DNA of 64,000 nucleotides, taken from NCBI RefSeq assembly GCF_000264995.1, contig NW_006767442.1, forward strand, positions 834,852-898,851, read 5' to 3'. The stretch comes from Punctularia strigosozonata HHB-11173 SS5. Lineage: Eukaryota; Basidiomycota; Agaricomycetes; Corticiales; Punctulariaceae. How positions within the stretch are numbered: position 1 is the stretch's first letter; every line of letters begins with the position of its first letter. Made by a program: the position numbers and the translations under genes. Below the pieces are notes generated by a model. It did no database searches and was not told the origin of the DNA. It saw nothing but the letters and a program-made list of their open reading frames with translations. Positions 1-9,268 of this stretch are shown here, one piece after another.

Positions 1-629
1 GGTAACCAGAGGGTCCTCCGGATCATCGGGTATACGGTCGGATGTACTCAAGAAGTTCGCGAGTATAGGTAGTCGTGTCCGACGAAGTTTGTACTGAGAA
101 GAATAAGTAAGATATTGCAGTAGAATATGGGCATATATGCACAAACGCACAATGGAATCTTTCAGCTGGAGGTCCTCCTCCTTGCGATTCGCAGTGTTCT
201 TTTCCTTCTTGACCTCTTCAGCTCTCCTGACAGAATCAGTCTCTTTTTTCAGCTTAGCCTGTAACCTTTGCTCAATCATTTGTCGCTTTTTGGCCTAAAC
301 AGATGGGGTACCACGTTCTGTTAGCATACCAAACGACACGAGGACTGGGGGTAACCGACACGCACCGCTTCGCTGGCGTTTCGCTCCTTGTCCTCGTTCT
401 TTGCCTTGTTCAGGGTGCCGAGTAATAATCCAAACATGCTTTTACCGCGTTTGCGATCCTTGTTCCCTCCCGGTGCCAGAGACAAGTCCAGCTTGGGCCG
501 GTTGCGCGGAGGCTGAGCCTGCGCGTCTTGCATCGGGGCATCCTGCTGGCTCTGCCTGTCCGTTCGTTCCAAGGGTGTCAGAGTTGCGACAGGGGTACCT
601 GGTAGAGATACTGACTCTTCCGCTGACAT
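1..629 (-). CDS. Pinin/SDK/MemA-family splicing-associated protein (5' part, cut by window edge)
   Basis: Pinin-family proteins are nuclear factors of the exon-junction and splicing machinery. The first exon (629-366) starts MSAEESVSLPGTP and carries the family hallmark, a basic stretch followed by SMFGLLLGTLNKAKNED. A second exon (294-151) gives the charged coiled coil with AKKRQMIEQRLQAKLKKE, and a third (93 to the edge) starts YKLRRTRLPILANFL. Introns of 70 and 57 bp have GT-AG ends (gtgcgt donors, tttag and ctcag acceptors). An upstream in-frame ATG at 695 exists, but MSAEE is the more natural start. The gene is divergent from SRP72, with only about 140 bp between the start codons, so the promoter is probably shared. 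The C-terminus lies outside the window. The family call is by motif recognition. Confidence 0.82.
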
Positions 630-768
630 GACGGTGGGGCACCAGTTGTGGCTGAGAGCAAGCGTCGCTGAACGCGTCTTCGTATCCAACTTCACTCGTC
701 TCGTTTGGGGATCGCGAGTGTCACCTCGTCTGCGTGAACCGAAGTAGCGCGATAGCTAGCGCTGTAAG

Positions 769-1875
769 ATGCCCCCGAAACCGAGCAAGGCCGCTGCACC
801 GCCGGCAGCCAGTGGGCAGAAGAAATCGCGACCTGGCGTCACCTCCAAGCCCAAAGCTAAACGGCCATTGTCCACGGAGGAACGATTGAAGAAGCTTTTT
901 GGCTCGTTGTGCGCTCAGATCGACGGAGGACACTTCCCTAACGCTATACGCACTTGCGATAAGAGTGAGAAACGTCATTCAGCATAGTCATTACATCCTT
1001 GCTCATTGCGGTCTTGGACAGTCCTTCGACTAGCGGCGGACGACAAGGACGCGTTGCAGACAAAGCTGTTCCTGCTTCTGCACACTGAACAATACGAGGC
1101 TGCACTTACGCTCGTCGATTCCCTCGACAAGGAGCACGGTCATGACTTCGGCAGAGCGTACTCGTTGTACCGTCTACAGCGCGAAGATGAGGCGGAATCT
1201 GCTCTCAAGCAATTATCGGACGAAGATGATCGAGGCGCTCTACATCTCGAAGCTCAATTGGTGAGCGATTGTCTGACACGGGAGGCGATATTCGGTCTAG
1301 ATAACAACCATCCCTGTAGAACTACCGTCAGGGCAACTACCAGTCCGCCTTCGACCTATACAATCAGCTTCTAGATAGCGCGGAACCGGTAAGTGGTAAT
1401 CTGTTGCGCAAACTTGCTCGTGCTGACCGAATAACGGTGATAGCAAACGGAAGAGCACGATGATATTCTCACCAATCTACAAGCGGCCCAGCAGCACCTC
1501 GATTTCATCAATGCGGGGTACTTGCGTGTGTTGGACCAGCTGCCCGCAGCTACGACTTCCCAGATCGAAACTGCCCAACCTCCCACCGTCGGCCCTGCTC
1601 CTTCTGCCGCTTACCCGACGGCGGCAGCGCCACCCGCACCAGCGCCGAGGAAGACCCGCGCGAAGCGCGTGCCCAAGGGTGTCATCCCTGGGGTGACCCC
1701 TCCTCCCGATCCCGAACGCTGGCTCAAGAAGAGCGAGCGGTCAACATACACGACTGGGCGTCACAGAAGCAAAAGAGGGGGAGGGGCGACACAGGGTGCC
1801 GCGGTGCTCGAAGCACCGCCAACTCAGTCGGCATCTCAAGGAAAGTCTGGCGGGAAGAGTAAGAAGAAGAAATAG
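769..1875 (+). CDS. SRP72: Signal recognition particle subunit SRP72, unusually short
   Basis: SRP72 pairs with SRP68 on the SRP RNA and helps target ribosomes to the ER. Exons 769-964, 1022-1260, 1320-1388 and 1444-1875 join in frame to 311 residues, with GT-AG introns of about 55 bp. The N-terminal part is a set of TPR-like helices (FLLLHTEQYEAALTLVD, then NYRQGNYQSAFDLYNQLLD). The C-terminal part has the diagnostic RNA-binding motif TPPPDPERWLKKSERS, followed by a lysine-rich tail. Family members are usually about 600-670 residues. Here the TPR middle seems to be absent, with the early TPRs joined almost directly to the linker before PDPERW. All joints stay in frame and both ends look well conserved, so this is either a real internal loss, a wrong exon call, or a collapsed assembly. 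Confidence 0.85.
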
Positions 1876-2378
1876 GGCATGTGTTGATCCACGCTGCACG
1901 ACCAGGGGCGCAAGTCCTCGGGTTTATATCAAAGCGTTGTAAACGTGCCTAATTCGGATGTCCTCTCGACGAACCTAGCCATATCATCGTGTAAAATCAG
2001 TAAAAACTACTAAATTGTGCATCGTGATGGCGGGCCGGTGATATCGGGAGTTCGAGTTTGTCGATCGAACACGCGTTAGCTGCTATAAAATACCCAACAC
2101 CCTCGAATAAGCCAGACACGCTCTTGTCTTCTAACACGTACAGGCGCACGCGTATCGACTCTCAGAAAGCTACTAAAGGCCTCAGCACAACCCCCAGAGT
2201 CGTCAGGTTACTTTGACCTTGCATGTACTCGAACCAGCTCGGCAGGTACGTGGTCGACACACTTGTCGTTGCGGACGTCGATGGACTGACGCTGCGATGC
2301 GCAGCACTCATAATCCTCACCGGGGTTCCAAGCACACGTCCGCCGGCTTCCTTATAGCTCATTAAGATCTCGTACAAC
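1876..2378. other. Intergenic, 5' region of INO1
   Basis: No gene is seen. The stretch holds the SRP72 3' end and the presumed promoter and leader of the inositol-phosphate synthase gene, including a TATA box near 2084. Confidence 0.6.
2084..2090 (+). promoter_or_regulatory. TATA box of the inositol-3-phosphate synthase gene
   Basis: A perfect TATAAAA lies about 290 bp before the ATG. The distance implies a long leader or a leader intron. This is inference from sequence only. Confidence 0.45.
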
Positions 2379-4151
2379 ATGGCTCCCAACACCGCATCTA
2401 ACTCTTCTGGATACACTACCCCTACCGACGCGGACGGCTTCCTGCCTGTGCACCCTACGGCAGCGCGTCGTCCGTACCCCATAGTCGTCCAGTCCGAGCA
2501 CACGTCGTACTCGGACGACTATATCACATCCAAGTTCCTCAATCGTGGCGCGGACGTGACCGTTACCGATGGTCAGTTCGTGGTCAAGCCGACAGCCAAA
2601 CCGTACGAGCTCCAAACGGCTAGGAAGGTCGCTAAGACAGGGTACGCACCGTATCCCCTTTGCTTCGCGTCCTGCGTGCTCACTATACCTCGCAGTCTGA
2701 TGATGGTCGGCATGGGCGGGAACAACGGCACTACGCTCTGCGCTACCGTCCTCGCCAACCGACACAACATCACCTGGCACACGAAGGGTGGTCTCCAGCA
2801 GCCGAACTACATCGGATCCATGCTGCGCGCGTCAACTGTGCAGCTCGGTACTGATCCTGCAACGGGCAAGGAGATCCACGTCCCGGTGTGCGACGTTTTG
2901 CCCATGGTTCATCCCAACGACCTCGTCCTCGGTGGTTGGGATATCTCCGGGCTCCCGATGGACAAGGCCATGTCCCGCGCTCAGGTCCTCGACTGGGATC
3001 TTCAGCGCCAGGTCGCTCCTTTCATGGCCGAGCTGAGCGCACCGCTCCCGTCTATCTATTACCCCGACTTCATTGCCGCCAACCAGGAGGCTCGCGCAGA
3101 CAACGTTATCCCCGGTTCCGACAAGCACGCCCACCTCGAGCATATTCGCGCCGACATTCGCAAATTCAAGGCAGACAACCAGCTCGACCGTGTTGTGGTG
3201 TTCTGGACCGCTAACACGGAGCGCTACAGTGACCTCATCCCTGGCGTGAACGATACAGCGGACAACCTGCTCGCGGCCATCAAAAGCTCGCACTCCGAGG
3301 TGTCGCCCTCTACGCTCTTCGCCGTTGCCTCAATCTTAGAGGGTGAGCCCTTTGTAAACGGCGCGCCGCAGAACACCTTTGTCCCCGGCGTCATCGAGCT
3401 CGCCGAGCGTGAGCGCGGCTTCATCGGCGGCGACGACCTCAAGTCCGGCCAGACGAAACTCAAGTCCGTTTTCGCCGAATTCCTCGTCAACGCTGGCATC
3501 AAGCCGCTTTCCATCGCCTCATACAACCACCTCGGCAACAACGACGGCCACAACCTCTCCGCGGAGCCGCAGTTCAAGAGCAAGGAGATCAGCAAGAGCA
3601 GCGTCGTGGACGACATGGTCAACGCCAACCACCTTCTGTACAATCGCCCCACCGAAGCCGACGCCAAGGCGGGTAAGAAGGGCGAGCACCCCGACCACAT
3701 TGTTGTCATCAAGTACGTTCCTGCCGTCGGCGACTCCAAGCGCGCGATCGACGAGTACTATTCGGAGATCTTTTGCGGTGGTCGCTCGACCATCAACATC
3801 TTCAACGAGTGCGAGGCGAGTGATGTTTACGATCCATCCTGCATACTGTATTGAATGCTCTTCCAGGATTCTCTCCTGGCTACTCCGCTCATCCTCGACC
3901 TTTCGATCCTGACGGAGCTGCTCACGCGCGTGAAGTACCGCGACCTTTCCGCGTCACCCGACGCCGAATTCAAGCCGCTCTACTCTGTCCTGTCGTTACT
4001 GTCCTACATGCTGAAGGCGCCCCTTGTGAAGCCTGGTACCGACGTCGTCAACAGCCTTAATCGCCAGCGCAACGCATTGGAAGCGTTCCTGAAGGCTTGC
4101 ATCGGTGTTGAGGGAAGTAGCGACCTCCTGATGGAGACCAGGATCTGGTAG
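2379..4151 (+). CDS. INO1: Inositol-3-phosphate synthase
   Basis: Converts glucose 6-phosphate to 1D-myo-inositol 3-phosphate with NAD+, the committed step of inositol and phosphatidylinositol synthesis; a cytosolic enzyme. Exons 2379-2641, 2696-3816 and 3868-4151 give 555 residues, the normal family size. The NAD-binding glycine motif is VGMGGNNGTTL, and the core carries WTANTERYSD, SYNHLGNNDGHNLS and KSSVVDDMV, all typical. Intron 1 is GT-AG (54 bp). Intron 2 has a GC donor (gag|gcgagtg, 51 bp, ending cttccag); only this choice restores the conserved NECEDSLLATPLILDL junction, while the nearby GT would shift the frame. Several long overlapping ORFs on both strands here are shadows. The identification is secure. 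Confidence 0.97.
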
Positions 4152-4374
4152 ATGACCTGCTGTCACGGGTTCAACAGTCCCGGTCCCTTTTCGCTTGCGT
4201 AGTCCGTAGCACGCCTGTCGTTCAACCGGCCAAAGAGTGGTGTATTTCCCAGCTTCCTCATCTGAAAAAGTGTTGTGCACATTCAAAGTGATATTGCGAC
4301 GTGTCTCAGCGCTAAGGGATGGATTCGAGACAGCACAGTACATTCTGCTTTGTTATTCCAGTGATCTCCGGCTT

Positions 4375-6163
4375 TCACCAAACAGTACCCGAGAGCAACT
4401 TCCCGACCTGCTCGCCGAACATGACTTGAGCAGCGCCTAAAGTGAAGGTTAGGATCTCGGTCTGTATATTCAGAGAGTCGCAACGCACTGGATGGGTGAT
4501 AGTTGTTGCTTGATGAACACTGAATCAGCACAATCACCACCAGTCAAGAGGTGGAGTACGCTCACCCCCAGAAATCACCGGTGTTTCCGTAGGATGTGGC
4601 ATCGACAAACCCGTATGTAGTGGGCGAGTCCAAGATGGTGGTAAACGCAGTGTTGGCATCGTAGATCCATGTTGTGACCTGAAGAACTATTAAGCGCTGG
4701 GTGTAACGTAGATGGCTTTCCCGTACCCCGGTGTTGTTGGCCTTGAACTGATTGACGTAGGTCACCAACTGCGAGTTGAAGTCGGCGATCACAGTTTTTT
4801 CAAGAGCTTGCGCGTCGGTCGATTGCGCGAGCATCTGTGTAGTTGGGTCAGGGCCAGATCGACGAAGACAGAACAAGAAGAACAACGCACAAGGGGAGAA
4901 CGGTCGATTGGGGGAACGTTGATGAACCTAGAGGTGCGAGGGCTTCAACTTCAGATCAAAGAGGAGAATCTCGGATACCAACAAAAAGTTGCGAGCACCG
5001 ACATCGCTGCGCTATGTTCAACCAGTATCATACATGAATCAGGTCGGCTTACTACTGCAGAGGGTACAATGTCAAGAACGTATGGATGGTTGTATGTAGG
5101 AAAGGCTCACGAGTTTCTGAACCAGGGCAAAGTATGCATTCAGCAGCGTCGAATCAAACCTGACGCCCATTTTCGCAATGAGCCCTAAAGTGGGTTGAAT
5201 ACAGCGAAAGCTCACGCGCTACGGCTGCCACTCTGGTAGTACGAATTGCCGATATCGTTAATTCCGATCCAGACGGAAAACAGTGCGTCGGAGCTGGTCC
5301 ACGGCGCAGACGCGGGTTTGCTGGCGGCACCGTCAAGGAATTCGTTAACTTGGTCAGTGAGGGACAGAACGGTCGGTTCGTAAGGTGCCACCAGCGATGC
5401 GTCAATGGTCGCGCCGCCATAAGCGTAGTTCCAAGTGAGAACGGTCGAGTGGTTGTAGACGGTGGTAGCAACGTCTATCCAATTCTCGCCACCCACTGCG
5501 GTGTAACCCTTGACATCATCATCATCATCAGTGCCAAGATATAGGAGTGTTCGTGCGTATGTGCTCACCGGGTAATCGGGGTTTCCGAGGGGGTTTCCAA
5601 CCGCAGGAAGAGTGTCCGTTGTCACGAACCCAGTCTGGGTGTACGAATCCCCGCTATGATTAGAGTAAGATTCATGCGGTGTGGAGTCATGGCATCATCC
5701 TGGTACGGACAAGCTGAACCAATAATTGACGGCTGTGGTGGATGTTGACGTCGGAGCGGATGAGGTCGATGAGACAGTTGACGATTTGGACGTAGCACCC
5801 GACATCGTGCTGCTGCTCGAGCTGGCGGCCCCGGGAATGCACTGCGAGTAGTCTTGATCCACTTTCAGCCCAAGAAGAAGGAGGAAGATTCAAAGTAAAG
5901 CATACAGTCGTTCTGGTAGGTGCAGACGTAACTTGTGCGAGTCAGTGTCCAGTGCTAGCTACCTGATATACAGCATCTTCTTACCCCGAAACACAAGTCG
6001 TTGCTCCAGACCAGCCAATTCCGTCACCTTGAAATTTGTTTCAGCGTACGCTTGCCAAAAGAAAATGCAGGTAGGCACATTGTCCCCATGCGCTCTGCTG
6101 GGCGAGAACGTGGGGCAATGCCACAAAAGCGGGCACAGCAGCGAGAGCGAGCTTCCGGTACAT
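4375..6163 (-). CDS. Secreted GDSL-type acetyl esterase, CE16 family, with N-terminal CBM1
   Basis: CE16 enzymes remove acetyl groups from hemicellulose oligosaccharides outside the cell. The start at 6163 opens a signal peptide (MYRKLALAAVPAFVALPHVLA), followed by a fungal cellulose-binding module spread over several tiny exons: AWGQC, then DGIGWSGATTC, then SGYVCTYQNDYYSQCIPG. A Ser/Thr linker leads to the catalytic domain: block I FGDSYT (nucleophile Ser), WIGINDIG (block III), VPPIDRSP, and near the end NNYHPS, which holds the catalytic His. The protein ends with EQVGKLLSGTVW. At least eight introns of about 50-60 bp are needed, all with plausible GT-AG ends. The usual CBM1 Cys-Gly-Gly reads Cys-Asp-Gly here. 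A TATA box sits 55 bp upstream. This is a plant cell wall degradation gene. Confidence 0.88.
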
Positions 6164-6215
6164 CTTGAGACCTTGTTAACAAATGTTCAACGCTGAGTAG
6201 TTCATGCTTTCAGAC

Positions 6216-6225
6216 CCTTATAAGG
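6216..6225 (-). promoter_or_regulatory. TATA box of the CE16 esterase gene
   Basis: The palindrome ccttataagg lies about 55 bp upstream of the esterase ATG on the minus strand, a normal position. Confidence 0.5.
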
Positions 6226-6229
6226 GACG

Positions 6230-7079
6230 CTGTAGAACAGGGCGTCGTTATGTCGGGTGGAATCAACTCGGAGAAATGTCAACGATCTTGCTGACCCTCG
6301 CCGAACCGGGGATTTGCCGCAAGATGGTCAGCAGGAACGCGGCACCATTCCGACAGCCGCTTGGATGCACCGTCGTTGCGTCAGAGGATCCAACGGCGAC
6401 CCGGTTCCAGAAAGAGTCGTCCATCATATGGCATACGCACTGAAGTGAAGTAGTGGTAGGGGAAATCAGGACAACGATGATCCATTCCAAGCAGCGAGAC
6501 TTCTCGAAGAGTTGATCATGAGTCACGCAATCCATTGTCGCGCATGCCATTCTACAGTGCAAGGTGTGCTGCTACTGCGTCGAAACTCGTGAGCAAGCGA
6601 TACGGGTTACGAAGTACAAGGAGGATCAGTCAGGAGAAACCTCCGGGATCAATCCACTGTAGACAAGGAAGCGTAGACCAGGCCGTCTGTGCAAGACCTA
6701 GGTTTGGGGGGAAAGACACCGTCGTAAAGCGGAGGCAAATTGGCGGCACTGGCAGTCACGAGAACGACGGCTTGCTCTGACGGATCATTGCGTCAATGAA
6801 GCCGAAGCAGAAGTGCACTTCTGTGCGGCGTAATTCATCATTGACGAGCGTAAGCAGTGTTCGGTTCTTTGTCTGGAACGGCACGATCAGATGGTGGGCA
6901 AGGCCAAGCAGCGTTAGACGAATTAGGTCATCTGACCGTGTCGTCCCGTTTGCGCGTTCGCCTCGACCTTTCGAATTCGCCACGTTCTACGTATCGTACT
7001 ACTGCTACCCCACACATACTGAACTCTTTACATCTGTCGAGCTCGCGATGAAAATCTTCGCCTACGCGTACTCGATTCT
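6230..7079. other. Unassigned stretch between CE16 and the 2H phosphoesterase
   Basis: About 850 bp with only short ORFs on both strands and no motif I recognise. A minus-strand reading near 6750-6980 ends with a run containing EVHFCFGFIDAMIRQ and could be an exon of an unknown or decayed gene, but I cannot support a model. Confidence 0.4.
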
Positions 7080-7970
7080 CTACTGTACTACACCATACCA
7101 CACACGCCCTGCCCCTAACTCCAGCGGAACGCCCTCCCCGACGATCCATTCTCCCCCAGCTCTGATATCACTATTTGCGGGCCAGTACTCGCTTTGCAGC
7201 CAGTCATTGATCTCGTCTACCGTATCCACCCACCTCTTCACCTTCACTGTATCTGGTTTGCGATCTTCGCTCGAAAGAACGAAATCGATGTCGGTGATGA
7301 ATCGCCCGATCGTTATATGTGCCGATGGAACCACGTATCGACTCGTGATGATGTGTCCAGTTGAACAACACAAATCGAACAGATCGCGGCGGAGGTGGTG
7401 ATACGTGTAGGCGTCATCATCCTCCGCCTCTGTATCCTCGGAGCGCTCCTCACGGCCTTCGCCCGCTGCAGGCACCAAGGTGAGTGCGACTCCGCCCACG
7501 TCGTATGCGAGCATCGGCTTGGCCAGCCTGGTCCGGTGCGTGAGCGTGTAGTCGGTCATCTGTCCGATAGCCGGCCCGATGATAGCCATGATTGCGGAAA
7601 TTTCCTTTTCGGTCACGGAGTACACCATCTCGAGTGCGGTCGTGTGCAGGTTGGCCGGGGGCATCGCCCAAAGGTGTGGTGCCGCGACGAGCAACTTCCG
7701 CTGTATTTCGGCCACCAGCGCGCGGACGGGGGCAGGGGGGCGCGCCCAGAGGACGATGGAATGTCGGGGATCGACATAGCCAGGCTCTATGGACGGGTCG
7801 AGCGTGCGTTGGAGAATGGTATCGACCTCGGGCTTGAAAGCCTCGGATAGGAAGAGGCTGCGTTGTTTCGCAAACCTTTGAGTGCGGTGTGCGGTGTACA
7901 CCTTCTGTATCTCTGCAGGATCGTCATGGGCCGCTTCAACGACGGCTGAGAATGGATTTGGTGAGGACAT
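7080..7970 (-). CDS. 2H-family phosphoesterase (RNA ligase/cyclic phosphodiesterase-like)
   Basis: 2H phosphoesterases act on 2',3'-cyclic phosphate or 2'-5' linked RNA ends using two H-x-T/S motifs. The protein shows both: LHTTALEM about residue 110 and SAHITIGRF about residue 225, spaced as in the fold. From MSSPNPFSAVVEAAHDD it is 296 residues in one exon and ends GRVWYGVVQ. An acidic insert (EERSEDTEAEDDDAY) lies between the two motifs. The reading frame stays open upstream for a further 80 codons, into what looks like the last exon of the neighbouring TPR copy, so an N-terminally extended or fused product cannot be excluded. The substrate is unknown. Confidence 0.72.
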   Translation of the reverse strand: MSSPNPFSAVVEAAHDDPAEIQKVYTAHRTQRFAKQRSLFLSEAFKPEVDTILQRTLDPSIEPGYVDPRHSIVLWARPPAPVRALVAEIQRKLLVAAPHLWAMPPANLHTTALEMVYSVTEKEISAIMAIIGPAIGQMTDYTLTHRTRLAKPMLAYDVGGVALTLVPAAGEGREERSEDTEAEDDDAYTYHHLRRDLFDLCCSTGHIITSRYVVPSAHITIGRFITDIDFVLSSEDRKPDTVKVKRWVDTVDEINDWLQSEYWPANSDIRAGGEWIVGEGVPLELGAGRVWYGVVQ

Positions 7971-8149
7971 GGCGATGAACCGTCTCTTCGCTCGCAAATG
8001 GTTTCCATGGGCGGAAACATTGAATCTCAGAATTTCAATTGGCACCAGCACGTGAAAAGAGAATGCATGTCCACCGTTCTGGAGGTGCAGGAAAGCTTTG
8101 TGTACGATGTACACGTGTACCACACATCTCCGGTCAGATTCTCTCGTCG

Positions 8150-9110
8150 TAAACCCACTTCGATTTGACTGCGGAGTCCAACGTGAGGACACCTTCATCG
8201 CCTTCTTCACCTCGTCTTCGAATTTGACGAACTACAGAAATAACAATGAGTCTCGGGAGCAACAAGGTAGCGTCGATTTGACCATGTTCGACTTGTCTTC
8301 CATACCCTCGTGTCCCATCGCCGAGTGCTCCCAGATGCGCTTATACTTAGGTATTGCATCACGAATCCTATCGATGATAGGCAATATATTGACGAGGGGC
8401 CGAGCACGCCTAAACATGGCCTCCAAAGCACAGCAGAGGTACCTTGAAACAATCAATAGAACTTGCAGCAATGCGTCTTCGCGACACCTACCAGGGATGC
8501 TTCTCGTCATCAGGGGGGAAGTTGAAGGGCAGCTGCGAGATATATAGAAGCGCATCTATCATGATGCTTGTTGATAGAATCTATATCGTTGTCCGGTCCG
8601 CTTTGCGCAAGCTTCTCATAGACGAGGACAATTGCCCTGAATCATGCATTTGTCGTCTTTATGCATATGATAAGACGGGAGAGCTTACTGACGCTGTCGC
8701 TTCGGCAAATGTAAAAGGGGCTATAGGATAGGTAATGTTGGCTCTCTTGCATGAATATGATAAGGGAGGATCGAACCTCACAAACCCGGGATCGACCGGT
8801 TCCGTCGGGATGTACGGATGCTCTTCGATTTCACGTAGAATATCTTGGGCTTCTTCCAACACCTTGTCCCAGCTGTACTCCAAGTCGTCCCCTTCCGCTG
8901 CCTGGCTCAAAATCTCGATACAGGTGCAACAAGGCGCACCAATCCCGTGGATGCCTCGAGGTGCAGCACACGTACACCACGGACGAAGGTATACTCAAAG
9001 ATCGCGCCCCGCTGAGATCTCGGCACCTTCTTCCAGGCTTCTTGCCCCCACTCCAAAACATGAAGAGCCTCGCCGTACCAGTATGCGGCTGCTTTCACGT
9101 GGTATATTGG
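8150..9110 (-). pseudogene. Partial tandem copy (C-terminal half) of the neighbouring TPR protein
   Basis: Exons on the minus strand match the C-terminal half of the gene at 9269-11578 in order: AYWYGEALHVLEWGQEAWKK, GAIFEYTFVRGVRVLHLEA, EYSWDKVLEEAQDILREIEE, EPVDPGFVRFDPPLS, and the final CALEAMFRRARPLVNILP with IPKYKRIWEHSAMGHEGMED. The match begins abruptly near 9107, in the middle of what is an exon in the full gene, and there are no N-terminal TPR exons or clear start. I call it a partial duplicate and probably a pseudogene. Its last exon (FVKFEDEVKKAMK) has no stop before the frame enters the 2H phosphoesterase ORF. It might instead be a live gene using a new first exon. Confidence 0.6.
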
Positions 9111-9268
9111 AGGGACCAAGGAGGGATTGCAATGAAGATAGTTTATTTTGATATTGACCAAGATCATATTGACATTGACTGAGTCACCCAAAACGCCAAG
9201 GAAATTTGTCTAGACTCAATCGCTGCGATACGATCTCTCAGACGATGCAGTTGCAAGGTTCTGGCATC

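Noticed and set aside
3224-3912. Long ORFs of 171 and 177 codons overlapping INO1 in other frames and strand
   Set aside because: They lie fully inside a well-conserved coding exon, have Ser/Arg-biased content and no motif; shadows of GC-rich codon use.
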